This document shows, one piece after another, positions 1-8,629 of a DNA stretch of 64,000 bases. The position numbers were made by a program, and so were the translations under genes. This stretch comes from Achromobacter sp. Marseille-Q4962. GTDB lineage: Bacteria; Pseudomonadota; Gammaproteobacteria; Burkholderiales; Burkholderiaceae_B. Location: NCBI RefSeq assembly GCF_943737005.1, contig NZ_CALSFU010000013.1:62001-126000 (forward strand). The letters are read 5' to 3'. Below the pieces are notes generated by a model. The model was not told the DNA's origin, did not search any database, and was given only the letters and a program-made list of their open reading frames with translations. Each line of letters begins with the position of its first letter. The first letter of the stretch is position 1.

Positions 1-559
1 GGCGGAAAGCGTAGACGTAGTCGTCGGCGGTGAGCTCGCGCGTGCCGGTTTCGGGAAAATCGGGAATGGCGTACCTGCCTTCGAGATCGGCCGGCGACAG
101 CGGGTAATAGGCGTAGGAGCCGTCGGGCCTGCGCGCGAAGGCCGGGTGAGGCTGGAAACGGATGCCGGGGCGGATGCGGATGTCGTACACGCTGTGGGCG
201 ATCTGCTCGCCCGGCGCGTCGGCCGGCAGCGGCCTGCCCCGGGCGTCGAGGTAGACCGGCGGGTCGATGGCGGCAGCCGCGCGCGGCACGAGCTCGTAAG
301 GCCGCTTCAGGTAGTGATACCCGTAGAGCGGCTCATAGATGTTGTAGGTGTAGGGCGTCTCGTCGCCGGAATAGGAACTGGCCGGGTCCAGGTACTTGGG
401 CGAGCGCTTGACGAACGCGGAATAGAGCGTGTTGCCGGCCTCGGCGCCGGCGGGATAGGGGCTGTTGATGGGGCTGTGCAGGGTGTTTTCCGGGGAGCAG
501 CCTGACAGCGCCAGCAGCAGCAACACGGCTGCCGCCCAGAGCCGCTTCGATACACGCAT
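1..559 (-). CDS. Oligopeptide ABC transporter substrate-binding lipoprotein (partial, C-terminus missing)
   Basis: The first 186 codons of a periplasmic solute-binding protein of the SBP_bac_5 (OppA/DppA) type; the rest lies beyond the left edge. The product starts MRVSKRLWAA, has a hydrophobic core and the lipobox LSGC with Cys21, so it should be a lipid-anchored protein at the outer face of the inner membrane. Stretches such as NTLYSAFVKRSPKYLDPASS and YEPLYGYHYLKRPYELVP fit the N-terminal lobe of peptide-binding proteins, and DDYVYAFR close to the edge is the usual TAxDVxxSF-like region. The ATG at 557-559 follows AAGGAAG at good spacing. Family assignment rests on motif recall; the ligand is unknown and transporter permease genes are not in the window. 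Confidence 0.8.
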   Translation of the reverse strand, partial: MRVSKRLWAAAVLLLLALSGCSPENTLHSPINSPYPAGAEAGNTLYSAFVKRSPKYLDPASSYSGDETPYTYNIYEPLYGYHYLKRPYELVPRAAAAIDPPVYLDARGRPLPADAPGEQIAHSVYDIRIRPGIRFQPHPAFARRPDGSYAYYPLSPADLEGRYAIPDFPETGTRELTADDYVYAFR

Positions 560-670
560 GCGTAATGCTTCCTTTCTGGTAGCGGTTTGAGAGCCCGCCG
601 ACTTCCGCGGTGTCGGACGCCGAGTGAGAGCATATCGCAATCGACGCCGGCGCGGCACCGGCGCGCCGCC

Positions 671-1309
671 CTATTGCGCGGCGTCGCACTGCCGCTGCCG
701 CCAGCAGTCGTAGCGCCACTTCCAGGGCTGGACCGCGCGTTTCTGGGCCCACAGCCCCCTGCCCTCCCTCTGCGCGGCCTTCTGCAGTCCGGGCATGGCG
801 GGATCGCGCAGGTAGGCGCCCTGGCGGGCGGTATAGGCCCAGGCGTAGCCGGCCTCCACCTGGAGCCGGTTGGCGGAACGCCCGTCTTCGAGAATCAGGG
901 CGCAGATGTCGCGCCCGTACTGGTCCTGCTCGTAGCACTGGGCGGTGAGCGTCTTGCCCGCCACCAGGCCGGCCAGGTGCTTGCGCGCGGCCTCGGCGTA
1001 GGGCTGGCCGGGCTGCTCCGCGCCATGCCCTTCCTCGGGCGCGTCGATACTGTCCATGCGTATGCGGCGCTGGCCGCCGGGCGCGCGCAGCGTGACGGTG
1101 TCGCCGTCGGCCACGTTGACGATGGGCCCCGTGAGGGTATAGCTGCCGGCGGGCACGCCGTCGGCGGGCGCCGCGTCCCGGCTGCCGGCCGGCGGAGCGG
1201 GCGCCCGCGGCTGCAGGTGGTTCACCAGGGCGCCGGCCGCCGCCAGGATGAGCGCCACGACCAGGGCGGTCAGCTTGCCGCCGTTGCGGAATGGGGGTTT
1301 GCCGCGCAA
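671..1309 (-). CDS. Thermonuclease-family (SNase-like) nuclease, membrane-anchored or secreted
   Basis: About 212 residues. An N-terminal hydrophobic segment (LTALVVALILAAAGALV, residues about 14-30) should be a signal anchor or uncleaved signal. The staphylococcal-nuclease fold follows: VNVADGDTVTLR, then RMDSIDAPE (equivalents of catalytic Arg35 and Glu43), then QYGRDICAL (equivalent of Arg87), and a typical C-terminal GLW...P segment. Such enzymes cleave DNA/RNA with Ca2+ as cofactor outside the cytoplasm. No ATG is available; I chose the TTG at 1307-1309 because AGAAGGAG sits at the right distance upstream. The C-terminus ends in a Cys-containing, polar tail (RYDCWRQRQCDAAQ), so a disulfide is possible. 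Confidence 0.85.
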   Translation of the reverse strand: MRGKPPFRNGGKLTALVVALILAAAGALVNHLQPRAPAPPAGSRDAAPADGVPAGSYTLTGPIVNVADGDTVTLRAPGGQRRIRMDSIDAPEEGHGAEQPGQPYAEAARKHLAGLVAGKTLTAQCYEQDQYGRDICALILEDGRSANRLQVEAGYAWAYTARQGAYLRDPAMPGLQKAAQREGRGLWAQKRAVQPWKWRYDCWRQRQCDAAQ

Positions 1310-1425
1310 GATTGCCGGGCTCCTTCTCGTGTGGACAGGCTGGGGAAAACGGCTGGCAGTGTGCCACAGCCGCGTCCGGCGCGGCGCGGAAGCGGCCGTT
1401 TTTGCCGCGCCGCCCGCCGGCGGCC

Positions 1426-2439
1426 CTAGAGCCAGCCCGACTTGCGGAAGCGCCAGTACAGGAAGGAGCAGGCCGCCGCGATGACGCCCAGCGTGACGGG
1501 ATAGCCCCAGTGCGTCTTGAGTTCGGGCATGAACTCGAAGTTCATGCCGTAGATGCCCGCGATGGCGGTGGGCACGGCCAGGATGGCGGCCCAGGACGCG
1601 AGCTTGCGGGTGATGTCGTTCTGCGCCGACTGGCCGATCATGAGGCTGGCCTCGAAGGCGAAGGCCAGCGCCTCGCGCAGCGAATTGAACAGCTCGTCCA
1701 CCCGCAGCACGCGGTCGGCCACCTCGCCGAAGTATGGGCGCGCGAGCTCGTCCACCGAAGACATTTCCACCCGCGCCAGGCGGCGGCAGATCTCGGCCAG
1801 CGGCGAGACCACGGTGTGCACGCGCAGCAGGTCGCGGCGCTGCCGGTAGAGCCTGCGGATATCGGCGTCCTTGGCGCCGCGGATCAGCAGCTTCTGCTCC
1901 GCGCCCTCGACCACCGCCTCGAACTTGCCCGCCGCCGCCACGTAGCGGTCGACCAGCCAGTCCAGCAGCTCGGAAGCCACGTAGTCGCTGCCGCGCTTGA
2001 GCAGGTCGGGCGAAGCCTCCAGGCGCTCGCGCAGCGGGCTGTGGCCCGCCGTGGCGCCGCGCCGCACGGTGACGAGAAAGCCGTCGCCGATGAGGAACTG
2101 GGTTTCGCCGAAAGCCGGGCGGTCGCCCTCGACCTCGACCGTGATGGCGACGATGAGCACCATATTGCCGTAGTCGATGATCTTGGGCCGCTTGTGCGGC
2201 TCCAGCATTTCTTCCTGGTTCTTGGTGCAGGCGCCGAGCTGGCTCGTCACCTGGGCGAGCAGCTCGGGGCGCGGGTTGCGCAGCCCGATCCAGAGCATGC
2301 CGTCGGGCTGCCGGATATGGGCGCCCACTTCGTCGATCGGCACTTCGCGGGCGCGGCGGCCATTGACGTAGGCGATGGACGCGACGACTTCGCCGCCCTG
2401 CCCGGCGGCTTCGCGTGCTTCGGTGGTTTCCTTGAGCAT
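1426..2439 (-). CDS. corA: Magnesium/cobalt transport protein CorA family
   Basis: A 337-residue inner-membrane divalent cation channel. The long N-terminal cytoplasmic domain is followed by two C-terminal membrane segments; the signature YGMNFEFMPEL between them (GMN selectivity motif) marks the pore entrance. The length matches the family (E. coli 316, Thermotoga 351). The ATG is preceded by GAGG. The gene stands between the helicase upstream and the nuclease downstream, with gaps of 75 and 116 bp, so co-transcription is possible but not shown. Family membership is firm; which ion it carries in vivo cannot be read from the sequence. Confidence 0.93.
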   Translation of the reverse strand: MLKETTEAREAAGQGGEVVASIAYVNGRRAREVPIDEVGAHIRQPDGMLWIGLRNPRPELLAQVTSQLGACTKNQEEMLEPHKRPKIIDYGNMVLIVAITVEVEGDRPAFGETQFLIGDGFLVTVRRGATAGHSPLRERLEASPDLLKRGSDYVASELLDWLVDRYVAAAGKFEAVVEGAEQKLLIRGAKDADIRRLYRQRRDLLRVHTVVSPLAEICRRLARVEMSSVDELARPYFGEVADRVLRVDELFNSLREALAFAFEASLMIGQSAQNDITRKLASWAAILAVPTAIAGIYGMNFEFMPELKTHWGYPVTLGVIAAACSFLYWRFRKSGWL

Positions 2440-2514
2440 AGACGACCTCAGGCGTTCGGCCCCCGCCTGCGCAGCGTGGAATACCGACGATGATAGCCCA
2501 GGGCGCGGCCCGGA

Positions 2515-4698
2515 TCAGGAAAACAGGTCGCGCACGCGGCGCGTGACGTCGATGCGCGGCGCCTGCGGCGCGACGCGCCCGCCCCGGCCGAACGGCAGCT
2601 CGGGCGGCTTGGGCAGGTGCTCGAAGAGGGGCAGCATGGCGTCCGTGATGAACCGGGTGCGCGAACCATACACGTGGCGGTCGCCCATGCCGGTCTGCTG
2701 GTGCACGTAGAACCGCTGCGGCACGATGAGCTGCAGCCGCTCGCGCGCGCGCGTCATGGCCACGTAGAGCAGGCGGCGCTCTTCCTCGATCTCCTCGGCC
2801 GAGCCGGTGCTCATGTCGGACGGGATGCAGCCGTCGACCACGTTGAGCACGTAGACGGCCTTCCACTCCTGGCCCTTGGCGGAGTGGATGGTGGACAGGA
2901 TCAGGTAATCCTCGTCGCGCAGCGGCGCGCCCGATTCGTCGCTGGTGGCGTCGGGCGGGTCCAGCGTGAGTTCGGTCAGGAAGCGCTCGCGCGAAGGGTA
3001 GCCGGCGGCGATGCGCACGAGCTGGTCCAGGTCGGCCTTGCGCACCCGGGCATCCTCGTACAGGCGCTCGATGTGCGTGGCATACCAGCGCAGGGCCAGG
3101 TCCACATCGGCCGGCCAGCGCAGCGCCGGATCGCACAGGGCTTCGTAGGTGCGGGCGAAGGCCCGCCAGTCTTCCTGGGCGGCCGCGCCGGGCTTGAATT
3201 CGCGCAAGGTGCGCAAGGGCTCGGCCGAGGCCGCCATGGCGTCCATCAGCCTGCCGGCGGTGGCCGGTCCGACGCCCGGCAGCAGCTGCGCCGCACGGAA
3301 GCCCGCCATGCGGCCGCGCGGATTCTCGGCCCAGCGCAGCACCGACAGCAGATCCTTGACGTGCGCGGCCTCCAGAAAGCGCAGGCCGCCGAATTTCACG
3401 AACGGGATGTCGCGCCGGGTGAGTTCCAGCTCCAGCGCGGCGCTATGGCTGGCCGAGCGGAACAGCGCCGCCTGCGACTTGAGCGCCATGCCCGCCTCGC
3501 GCTGCGCCAGCACCTGGTCGGCCACCCAGCGCGCCTGGCCGGCCTCGTCGCTCACCGTCACCAGCTCCGGCCGCTGGCTGGAGGCCCGATCGGTCCAGAG
3601 GTTCTTGGCGTAGCGCTCGGCGGCCTGGCCGATGACCGCGTTGGAGGCATCGAGTATGGGCCGGGTGGATCGGTAGTTGCGCTCCAGCGTCACCACGCGG
3701 GCGGGCCGCGCGAACCGGGAGGGAAAATCCAGGATGTTGCGCACCGTGGCGGCGCGGAAGGAATAGATCGACTGCGCGTCGTCGCCCACCACCGTCAAGC
3801 CTCGCCCGTCGGGTTTCATGGCCAGCAGAATGGCGGCCTGCAGGCGGTTCGTGTCCTGGTATTCGTCCACCAGCACGTGGTCGAAGCGCGCGCCCACGTC
3901 GGCCGCGATCTCCGGATCGGACATCATTTCCGCCCAGTACAGCAGCAGGTCGTCGTAGTCGAGCGCCTGCTGGTCCTGCTTGGCGGCCACATAGGCGCGG
4001 AACAGGGACTTGAGCTCGTCTTCCCACTGCGCGCACCAGGGAAAGGCCGTGTTCAGCGCCTCGGCCACCGGCGCCTGGCTGTTGACCACCCGCGAATAGA
4101 TCGCCAGGCAGGTGCCCTTGAGCGGAAAACGCGACTTGGCGGCCGACAGGCCCAACTCGTGGCGCACCATGCCCATCAGGTCTTCGGCGTCGCCGCGGTC
4201 GTGGATGGTGAAAGACGCCGACAGGCCGATGCGGCCGGCGCAATCGCGCAGCAGACGCGCCCCGATGCTGTGGAACGTGCCCGACCAGGGCAGCGAGGGC
4301 GGCTGCGCGCCCGGGCGCAGCCGCATGACGCGCGCCAGCACCCCGCCCACCCGGCGCTCCATCTCCTGCGCGGCGCGGCGCGAGAAGGTCAGCAGCAGCA
4401 TGCGCTGCGGGTCGGCGCCGTTGAGGATGAGATGCGCCACCCGGTGCGCCAGCGTATTGGTCTTGCCGGAACCGGCTCCCGCGATGACCAGCAGCGGCCC
4501 GCTCTCCCCGATGCCGCCGTCCGCGCCATGCTCGACGGCCTCGCGCTGGGACGGATTGAGTTCGGCAAGAGGGTCAGCCGACCCGGGCCGGGAATCGGGG
4601 CGCCCGGCTGCGGGGCGCCCGGCTGCGGGGCGCCCGGCTGCGGGGCGCTCCTGCCGGACCAGCGCGGCATCGGAAGGCGGAAAATCGGTAGCGGACAT
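2515..4698 (-). CDS. UvrD/Rep/PcrA-family ATP-dependent DNA helicase (SF1)
   Basis: A 727-residue 3'-5' superfamily-1 helicase. Motif I is VIAGAGSGKTNTLAHR (near residue 68), motif Ia LLTFSRRAAQEM, motif II VDEYQDTN, motif III VVGDDAQSIYSFRAA, motif IV RNYRSTRPIL, motif V STIHSAKGQEW, motif VI LLYVAMTRARERL. It is slightly longer than Rep (673) and close to UvrD (720). Odd feature: the first about 45 residues are a low-complexity, repeat-encoded extension (three perfect PAAGR units) with no good ribosome site before the ATG; no alternative start exists before the helicase core. A perfect LexA-type box lies 102 bp upstream, shared with the divergent DUF72 gene, suggesting SOS control as known for E. 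coli uvrD. Confidence 0.92.
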   Translation of the reverse strand: MSATDFPPSDAALVRQERPAAGRPAAGRPAAGRPDSRPGSADPLAELNPSQREAVEHGADGGIGESGPLLVIAGAGSGKTNTLAHRVAHLILNGADPQRMLLLTFSRRAAQEMERRVGGVLARVMRLRPGAQPPSLPWSGTFHSIGARLLRDCAGRIGLSASFTIHDRGDAEDLMGMVRHELGLSAAKSRFPLKGTCLAIYSRVVNSQAPVAEALNTAFPWCAQWEDELKSLFRAYVAAKQDQQALDYDDLLLYWAEMMSDPEIAADVGARFDHVLVDEYQDTNRLQAAILLAMKPDGRGLTVVGDDAQSIYSFRAATVRNILDFPSRFARPARVVTLERNYRSTRPILDASNAVIGQAAERYAKNLWTDRASSQRPELVTVSDEAGQARWVADQVLAQREAGMALKSQAALFRSASHSAALELELTRRDIPFVKFGGLRFLEAAHVKDLLSVLRWAENPRGRMAGFRAAQLLPGVGPATAGRLMDAMAASAEPLRTLREFKPGAAAQEDWRAFARTYEALCDPALRWPADVDLALRWYATHIERLYEDARVRKADLDQLVRIAAGYPSRERFLTELTLDPPDATSDESGAPLRDEDYLILSTIHSAKGQEWKAVYVLNVVDGCIPSDMSTGSAEEIEEERRLLYVAMTRARERLQLIVPQRFYVHQQTGMGDRHVYGSRTRFITDAMLPLFEHLPKPPELPFGRGGRVAPQAPRIDVTRRVRDLFS
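4596..4640. repeat. 15-bp tandem repeat (3 perfect copies) inside the helicase gene
   Basis: The unit cggggcgcccggctg occurs at 4596-4610, 4611-4625 and 4626-4640, followed by an imperfect partial copy. Because the unit is five codons, each copy adds one PAAGR pentapeptide to the helicase N-terminus, so copy number can change without a frameshift. Confidence 0.95.
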
Positions 4699-4799
4699 GG
4701 GGCGGGCCGCGGGCGGCCGTCGATCGGAAAACAGGAAATCGGGAACCGGGGAACGGAAACCGGAAGGCCGGCCGCGGATTGCTCCGCGCCAGCCGGGAA

Positions 4800-4815
4800 C
4801 TGTATATTTATACAG
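4800..4815. promoter_or_regulatory. LexA-type SOS box
   Basis: CTGTATATTTATACAG is a full CTGT-N8-ACAG site with an AT-only centre, in otherwise GC-rich DNA. It lies 102 bp before the helicase ATG (minus strand) and 29 bp before the DUF72 ATG (plus strand), so one repressor site could cover both promoters. The match to the E. coli/proteobacterial LexA consensus is direct; function is inferred. Confidence 0.8.
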
Positions 4816-4844
4816 AATTTTCCGAATTTCGTCCGACCTCCCTC

Positions 4845-5741
4845 ATGCGCCTGCTCACGGGCACCGCCTCCTGGACCGACCCCACGCTACTGGCCTGCGG
4901 GCGCTTCTACCCCGCGCACGCCCACACCCCCGAAGCCCGGCTGCGCCACTACGCCTCGCGATTCGGCCTGGCCGAGGCCGACGCCGGCTTCTACGCCCTG
5001 CCCACCGCGCAGACCACGCACCTTTGGGCGCAGCGCACGCCGGACGGCTTCGTCTTCAACGTGAAAGCCTACCGGCTCTTCACCGGCCACCAGACCCCGC
5101 TCTCGGCTCTGCCCGCGGACGTGCGGCGCGAACTCGCCGGCTGGCAGGCGCCGGTCATCTACGCCGACGGCATGCCCGGCGACCTTGGCGACGAGCTGTG
5201 GCGGCGCTTCCTGCTGGCCCTGGAGCCGCTGCGCCTGCCCGGCAAGCTGGGCGCGGTGCATTTCCAGTTTCCGCCCTGGGTGCGGCGCGACGCGCGCGGC
5301 CTGGCGCGCGTGGCCGAATGCGCGCGGCGCATGGAGGATTTCCTGGTGTCGGTGGAGTTCCGGCACGCGAGCTGGTTCGACGGCCCGCGCGCCACGCGGG
5401 ACACGCTGGCCATGGAACGCGAGCTGGGCCTGGCCCATACCGTGGTGGACGCGCCGCAAGGAGTGGACAACACGGTGCCCGCGGTGTGGGCCTGCACGCA
5501 CCCCGATCTCACGCTGCTGCGGCTGCACGGGCGCAATGCCGGCCGCTGGGGCGCCCGGGGCGCGGCGTCGTCGGGCCGTTTCCAGTACGAATACTCGCAG
5601 GAGGAGCTGGCCGAGCTGGCGCAACGCTTCGTCCGGCTGGCGCGGGAAAGCGCGCAGGCGCACGCCGTGTTCAACACCAACTTCGAAGACCAGGGCATGC
5701 GCAACGCCGCGGCGTTCCAGTCGGCGCTACGGGCGTATTGA
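4845..5741 (+). CDS. DUF72 (YecE-like) family protein
   Basis: A 298-residue protein of the DUF72/YecE family, predicted TIM-barrel fold. Family hallmarks are GTASWTDP at the N-terminus, CGRFYPAHAHT, the YALPTAQTTHLWAQRTP segment, VEFRHASWF and YLRLHGRN-like TLLRLHGRN near the C-terminus. The biochemical role is not established; some members have been linked to nucleic-acid transactions, which would fit the LexA-type box 29 bp upstream. I chose the ATG at 4845 because the conserved N-terminus begins there (MRLLTGTASW); a longer frame from 4779 would run through the LexA box. The 3' end overlaps the convergent MocR gene by 15 bp. Confidence 0.88.
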   Translation: MRLLTGTASWTDPTLLACGRFYPAHAHTPEARLRHYASRFGLAEADAGFYALPTAQTTHLWAQRTPDGFVFNVKAYRLFTGHQTPLSALPADVRRELAGWQAPVIYADGMPGDLGDELWRRFLLALEPLRLPGKLGAVHFQFPPWVRRDARGLARVAECARRMEDFLVSVEFRHASWFDGPRATRDTLAMERELGLAHTVVDAPQGVDNTVPAVWACTHPDLTLLRLHGRNAGRWGARGAASSGRFQYEYSQEELAELAQRFVRLARESAQAHAVFNTNFEDQGMRNAAAFQSALRAY

Positions 5742-7232
5742 GACGCGGTCCGCGGGGCGCGCCACTTCGGCCAGGGCGTCGAGCAGCACCTCGAACTTGC
5801 GCGCGATGTCGTGCTCGGGCACGCAGGCATAGCCCAGCAGCAGGCCCGAGCGGCGTCCCTCCTCGCCCGCGTAGTAGCGCGACAGCGGACGCGTCAGCAC
5901 GCCGCGCGCCCGCGCCTCTTCCACCACCCGCAGGTCGTCCATGCCGTCCGGCAGGTTCAGCACCAGATGCAGCCCCGCCTGGCTGGCGTCGCGGTAGAGC
6001 CAGTCGGCGCCCAGACGCCGCTCGATGAGATTGACCAGCATGGCGCGCCGCCTGCCGTACAGCATGCGCATGCGCCGGATGTGGGCGGCGTAGTGTCCCT
6101 CGGAAATGAAAGCCGCCAGCGCCGCGTGCGTCATGAGGTGCCCTTCGCGGTACAGCTCGGCGTGCGCCGCCTGGAACGCGGCCGTCAGGCTCTTGGGCAG
6201 CACCAGGTACGCCACCCGCAGGCCGGGGTAGAGCGTCTTGCTGAACGTGCTCAGGTAGATGACGGGCGCGTCGGGCTCCAGCCCGAGCAGCGAGGCGATG
6301 GGACGCCCGGAGAAGCGGAATTCGCTGTCGTAGTCGTCCTCGATGATCCAGCTTCCGGCCTGGCGCGCCAGGGCCAGCAGCTGGCGGCGGCGCGCCAGCG
6401 ACATCACCGGCCCCAGGGGGTACTGGTGCGAGGGCGTCACGAAAATGAAGCGCGGCGGCGCGCTGCCCGCGTCGGCCGGCACGCGCATGCCCTCTTCGTC
6501 GACGGGCAGGCGCACGGTGCGCACGCCGTTGGCGTGGAACACGCTGCGCGCTCCCCAGTAGCCCGGGTCTTCCGTCCAGGCCGTGTCGCCCGCGTCGCCC
6601 AGGATGCGGGTGACGAGGTCGATGGCCTGGTGCGAGCCCTCGGTGATGAGGATCTGCTCGGGATCGCAATCGATGGACCGCGTGATGGCCAGGTGCTGGG
6701 CCAGCGCCTCGCGCAGCGCCGGCAGGCCGCCGCCGTAGGCGTAGGTGAGCAGGTCGGGCGCGGGATTGCGCCACAGCGCGCTGTGGATGCGGGCGAACTT
6801 CTTGTGCGGGAACTCGGTGAGGTCGGGCACGCCGGGCATGAAGGCGCCCCATTGGTACGGCGAGGCCGAGACGCCTTCGACGATGGCCGCGCCGCGCGGC
6901 GAGAGCGCGGGCCGCGGGGCGGCGGCGCTGGCCTGGCGCGAGCGTCGGCCGCTGGCGAGATAGGAATCGGGCAGCGAGGCGTTGACGAAGGTGCCGTTGC
7001 CCTGGCGGCTGCGGGTGTAGCCTTCGGCCTGGAGCTGGCTGTATACGTGGACCACGGTATTGCGCGCGATGCCCAGCTCGGCCGCCAGGTCGCGCGTGGC
7101 GGGCAGGCGGGTGTCGGCGGCGATGGCGCCCTCCAGGATGGCCTCGCGGATGCCCTGGTACAGCCGGCGGTTCATGGGGCCGCTGGCGTCGGCCAGGCGC
7201 AGCTGCAGCAGGTCGCCAACGATGGAGCGCAA
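5727..7232 (-). CDS. MocR/GabR-type regulator (GntR winged helix fused to aminotransferase fold)
   Basis: A 501-residue protein with an N-terminal GntR DNA-binding domain (about residues 20-85, LYQGIREAILEG...RLPATRDLAAELGIARNTV) joined to a fold-type-I aminotransferase-like domain. The PLP lysine lies in FSKTLYPGLR (about Lys332), and IIEDDYDSEFRF carries the cofactor-ring aspartate. Divergent orientation from gabT, with only about 95 bp between, argues for a GabR-like role sensing GABA/PLP, rather than PdxR. The start is a TTG without a clear ribosome site; it begins only a base pair from a direct-repeat element, so the message may be leaderless or the start slightly different. Confidence 0.88.
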   Translation of the reverse strand: MRSIVGDLLQLRLADASGPMNRRLYQGIREAILEGAIAADTRLPATRDLAAELGIARNTVVHVYSQLQAEGYTRSRQGNGTFVNASLPDSYLASGRRSRQASAAAPRPALSPRGAAIVEGVSASPYQWGAFMPGVPDLTEFPHKKFARIHSALWRNPAPDLLTYAYGGGLPALREALAQHLAITRSIDCDPEQILITEGSHQAIDLVTRILGDAGDTAWTEDPGYWGARSVFHANGVRTVRLPVDEEGMRVPADAGSAPPRFIFVTPSHQYPLGPVMSLARRRQLLALARQAGSWIIEDDYDSEFRFSGRPIASLLGLEPDAPVIYLSTFSKTLYPGLRVAYLVLPKSLTAAFQAAHAELYREGHLMTHAALAAFISEGHYAAHIRRMRMLYGRRRAMLVNLIERRLGADWLYRDASQAGLHLVLNLPDGMDDLRVVEEARARGVLTRPLSRYYAGEEGRRSGLLLGYACVPEHDIARKFEVLLDALAEVARPADRVSIRP

Positions 7233-7233
7233 T

Positions 7234-7263
7234 TGGTTCTACCAGTTTTACTAAAGTGGTTCT
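7234..7263. promoter_or_regulatory. Direct-repeat operator for the MocR regulator
   Basis: TGGTTCT occurs at 7234-7240 and again at 7257-7263, same strand, 23 bp apart start to start (about two helix turns), in an AT-rich gap between the regulator and gabT. The extended copies read TTGGTTCTACCA and GTGGTTCTTACA. MocR/GabR proteins are known to bind direct repeats of this kind at divergent promoters; binding here is inferred. Confidence 0.65.
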
Positions 7264-7327
7264 TACAAATGGAGCCATAGTAGCATTAAATAGGTGTTTT
7301 ACCGCCCCCCCTGTCTCCGAGGTTGAG

Positions 7328-8593
7328 ATGAAGAATCAGGATCTGAACACCCGCCGTTCCCTGGCCACGCCGCGCGGCGTCGGCGTCATGTGCGATTTCT
7401 ATGCGGTGCGCGCCGAGAACGCCACGCTGTGGGATGCCGAAGGCAAGGAATACATCGATTTCGCCGGCGGCATCGCCGTGCTGAACACCGGCCACCTGCA
7501 CCCCAAGGTGAAGGCCGCCGCCGCCGCCCAGCTCGACAACTTCACGCACACGGCCTACCAGATCGTGCCCTACGAGGGCTACATCTCGCTGGCCGAGCGC
7601 ATCAACCGCCTCGCCCCCATCGACGGCCTGAAGAAAACCGCCTTCTTCACCACCGGCGTCGAAGCGGTGGAAAACGCCGTCAAGATCGCCCGCTCGGCCA
7701 CCGGCCGCTCCGGCGTCATCGCCTTCACGGGCTCGTTCCATGGCCGCACCATGCTGGGCATGGCGCTGACCGGCAAGGTCGCCCCCTACAAGCTGTCGTT
7801 CGGCCCCATGCCGGGCGACATCTATCACGTGCCGTTCCCCAACGCCACGCAGTCCATCACCGTTGCCGACTCGCTCAAGGGCCTGGACCTGCTGTTCAAG
7901 GCCGACATCGATCCCAAGCGCGTGGCGGCCATCATCGTCGAACCCGTGCAGGGCGAAGGCGGCTTCAACATCACCCCGCCCGAGCTGATGACCGCGCTGC
8001 GCAAGATCTGCGACGAGCACGGCATCCTGCTGATCGCCGACGAAGTGCAGACCGGCTTTGCCCGCACCGGCAAGCTGTTCGCCATGCAGCACCACTCGGT
8101 GCAGGCCGACCTGATCACCATGGCCAAGAGCCTGGGCGGCGGCTTCCCGATCTCCGGCGTGGTGGGCCGCGCCGAAGTCATGGACGCGCCGGCCGCCGGC
8201 GGCCTGGGCGGCACCTATGCCGGCAACCCGCTGGCCGTGGCCGCGGCGCATGCCGTACTGGACGTGATCGAGGAAGAAAAGCTCTGCGAACGCGCCGCCC
8301 GGCTGGGCGAGAAGCTGCGCGCCCATCTCGAGGGCCTGCGCGCCAAGGTGCCGGCGATCGCCGACGTGCGCGGCCTGGGCTCCATGGTGGCGCTCGAGCT
8401 GAACGACCCGGCCACGGGCAAGCCCGACGCCGAGGCGGTCAAGCGCGTGCAGGCCCGCGCCATCGAGCGCGGCCTGATTTTGCTAAGCTGCGGTGTGTAC
8501 GGCAACGTTCTGCGCTTCCTGTACCCCTTGACCATCCCCGACGCCCAGTTCGACCGCGCGCTGGAGATTCTGTCCGAATCCCTCGCGGCCTGA
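7328..8593 (+). CDS. gabT: 4-aminobutyrate (GABA) transaminase
   Basis: A 421-residue class-III, PLP-dependent aminotransferase that converts GABA and 2-oxoglutarate to succinate semialdehyde and glutamate in the cytosol. Visible family marks are FAGGIAVLNTGHLHPKV, the TTGVEAVENAVKIAR segment, FHGRT, EPVQGEGGFN, DEVQTGFARTGKLFA and the PLP lysine context MAKSLGGGFPISGV. Length fits E. coli GabT (426). I chose the ATG at 7328 (MKNQDLNTRR) because it has an AGG upstream and matches the family N-terminus; an upstream GTG at 7256 would overlap the operator. It is followed by gabD after 127 bp. Confidence 0.95.
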   Translation: MKNQDLNTRRSLATPRGVGVMCDFYAVRAENATLWDAEGKEYIDFAGGIAVLNTGHLHPKVKAAAAAQLDNFTHTAYQIVPYEGYISLAERINRLAPIDGLKKTAFFTTGVEAVENAVKIARSATGRSGVIAFTGSFHGRTMLGMALTGKVAPYKLSFGPMPGDIYHVPFPNATQSITVADSLKGLDLLFKADIDPKRVAAIIVEPVQGEGGFNITPPELMTALRKICDEHGILLIADEVQTGFARTGKLFAMQHHSVQADLITMAKSLGGGFPISGVVGRAEVMDAPAAGGLGGTYAGNPLAVAAAHAVLDVIEEEKLCERAARLGEKLRAHLEGLRAKVPAIADVRGLGSMVALELNDPATGKPDAEAVKRVQARAIERGLILLSCGVYGNVLRFLYPLTIPDAQFDRALEILSESLAA

Positions 8594-8629
8594 CCCCGGC
8601 GAACCCACCGGCTTCACGGCCGGCGCGTG

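Noticed and set aside
4596-4640. Tandem repeats as a CRISPR-like array
   Set aside because: Copies are contiguous, 15 bp, without spacers, and lie within a coding frame.
2617-5064. A very long open frame antisense to the helicase gene
   Set aside because: High-GC third-position bias opens mirror frames; the translation is low-complexity His/Gly/Ala/Arg-rich with no family pattern, while the opposite strand encodes all helicase motifs.
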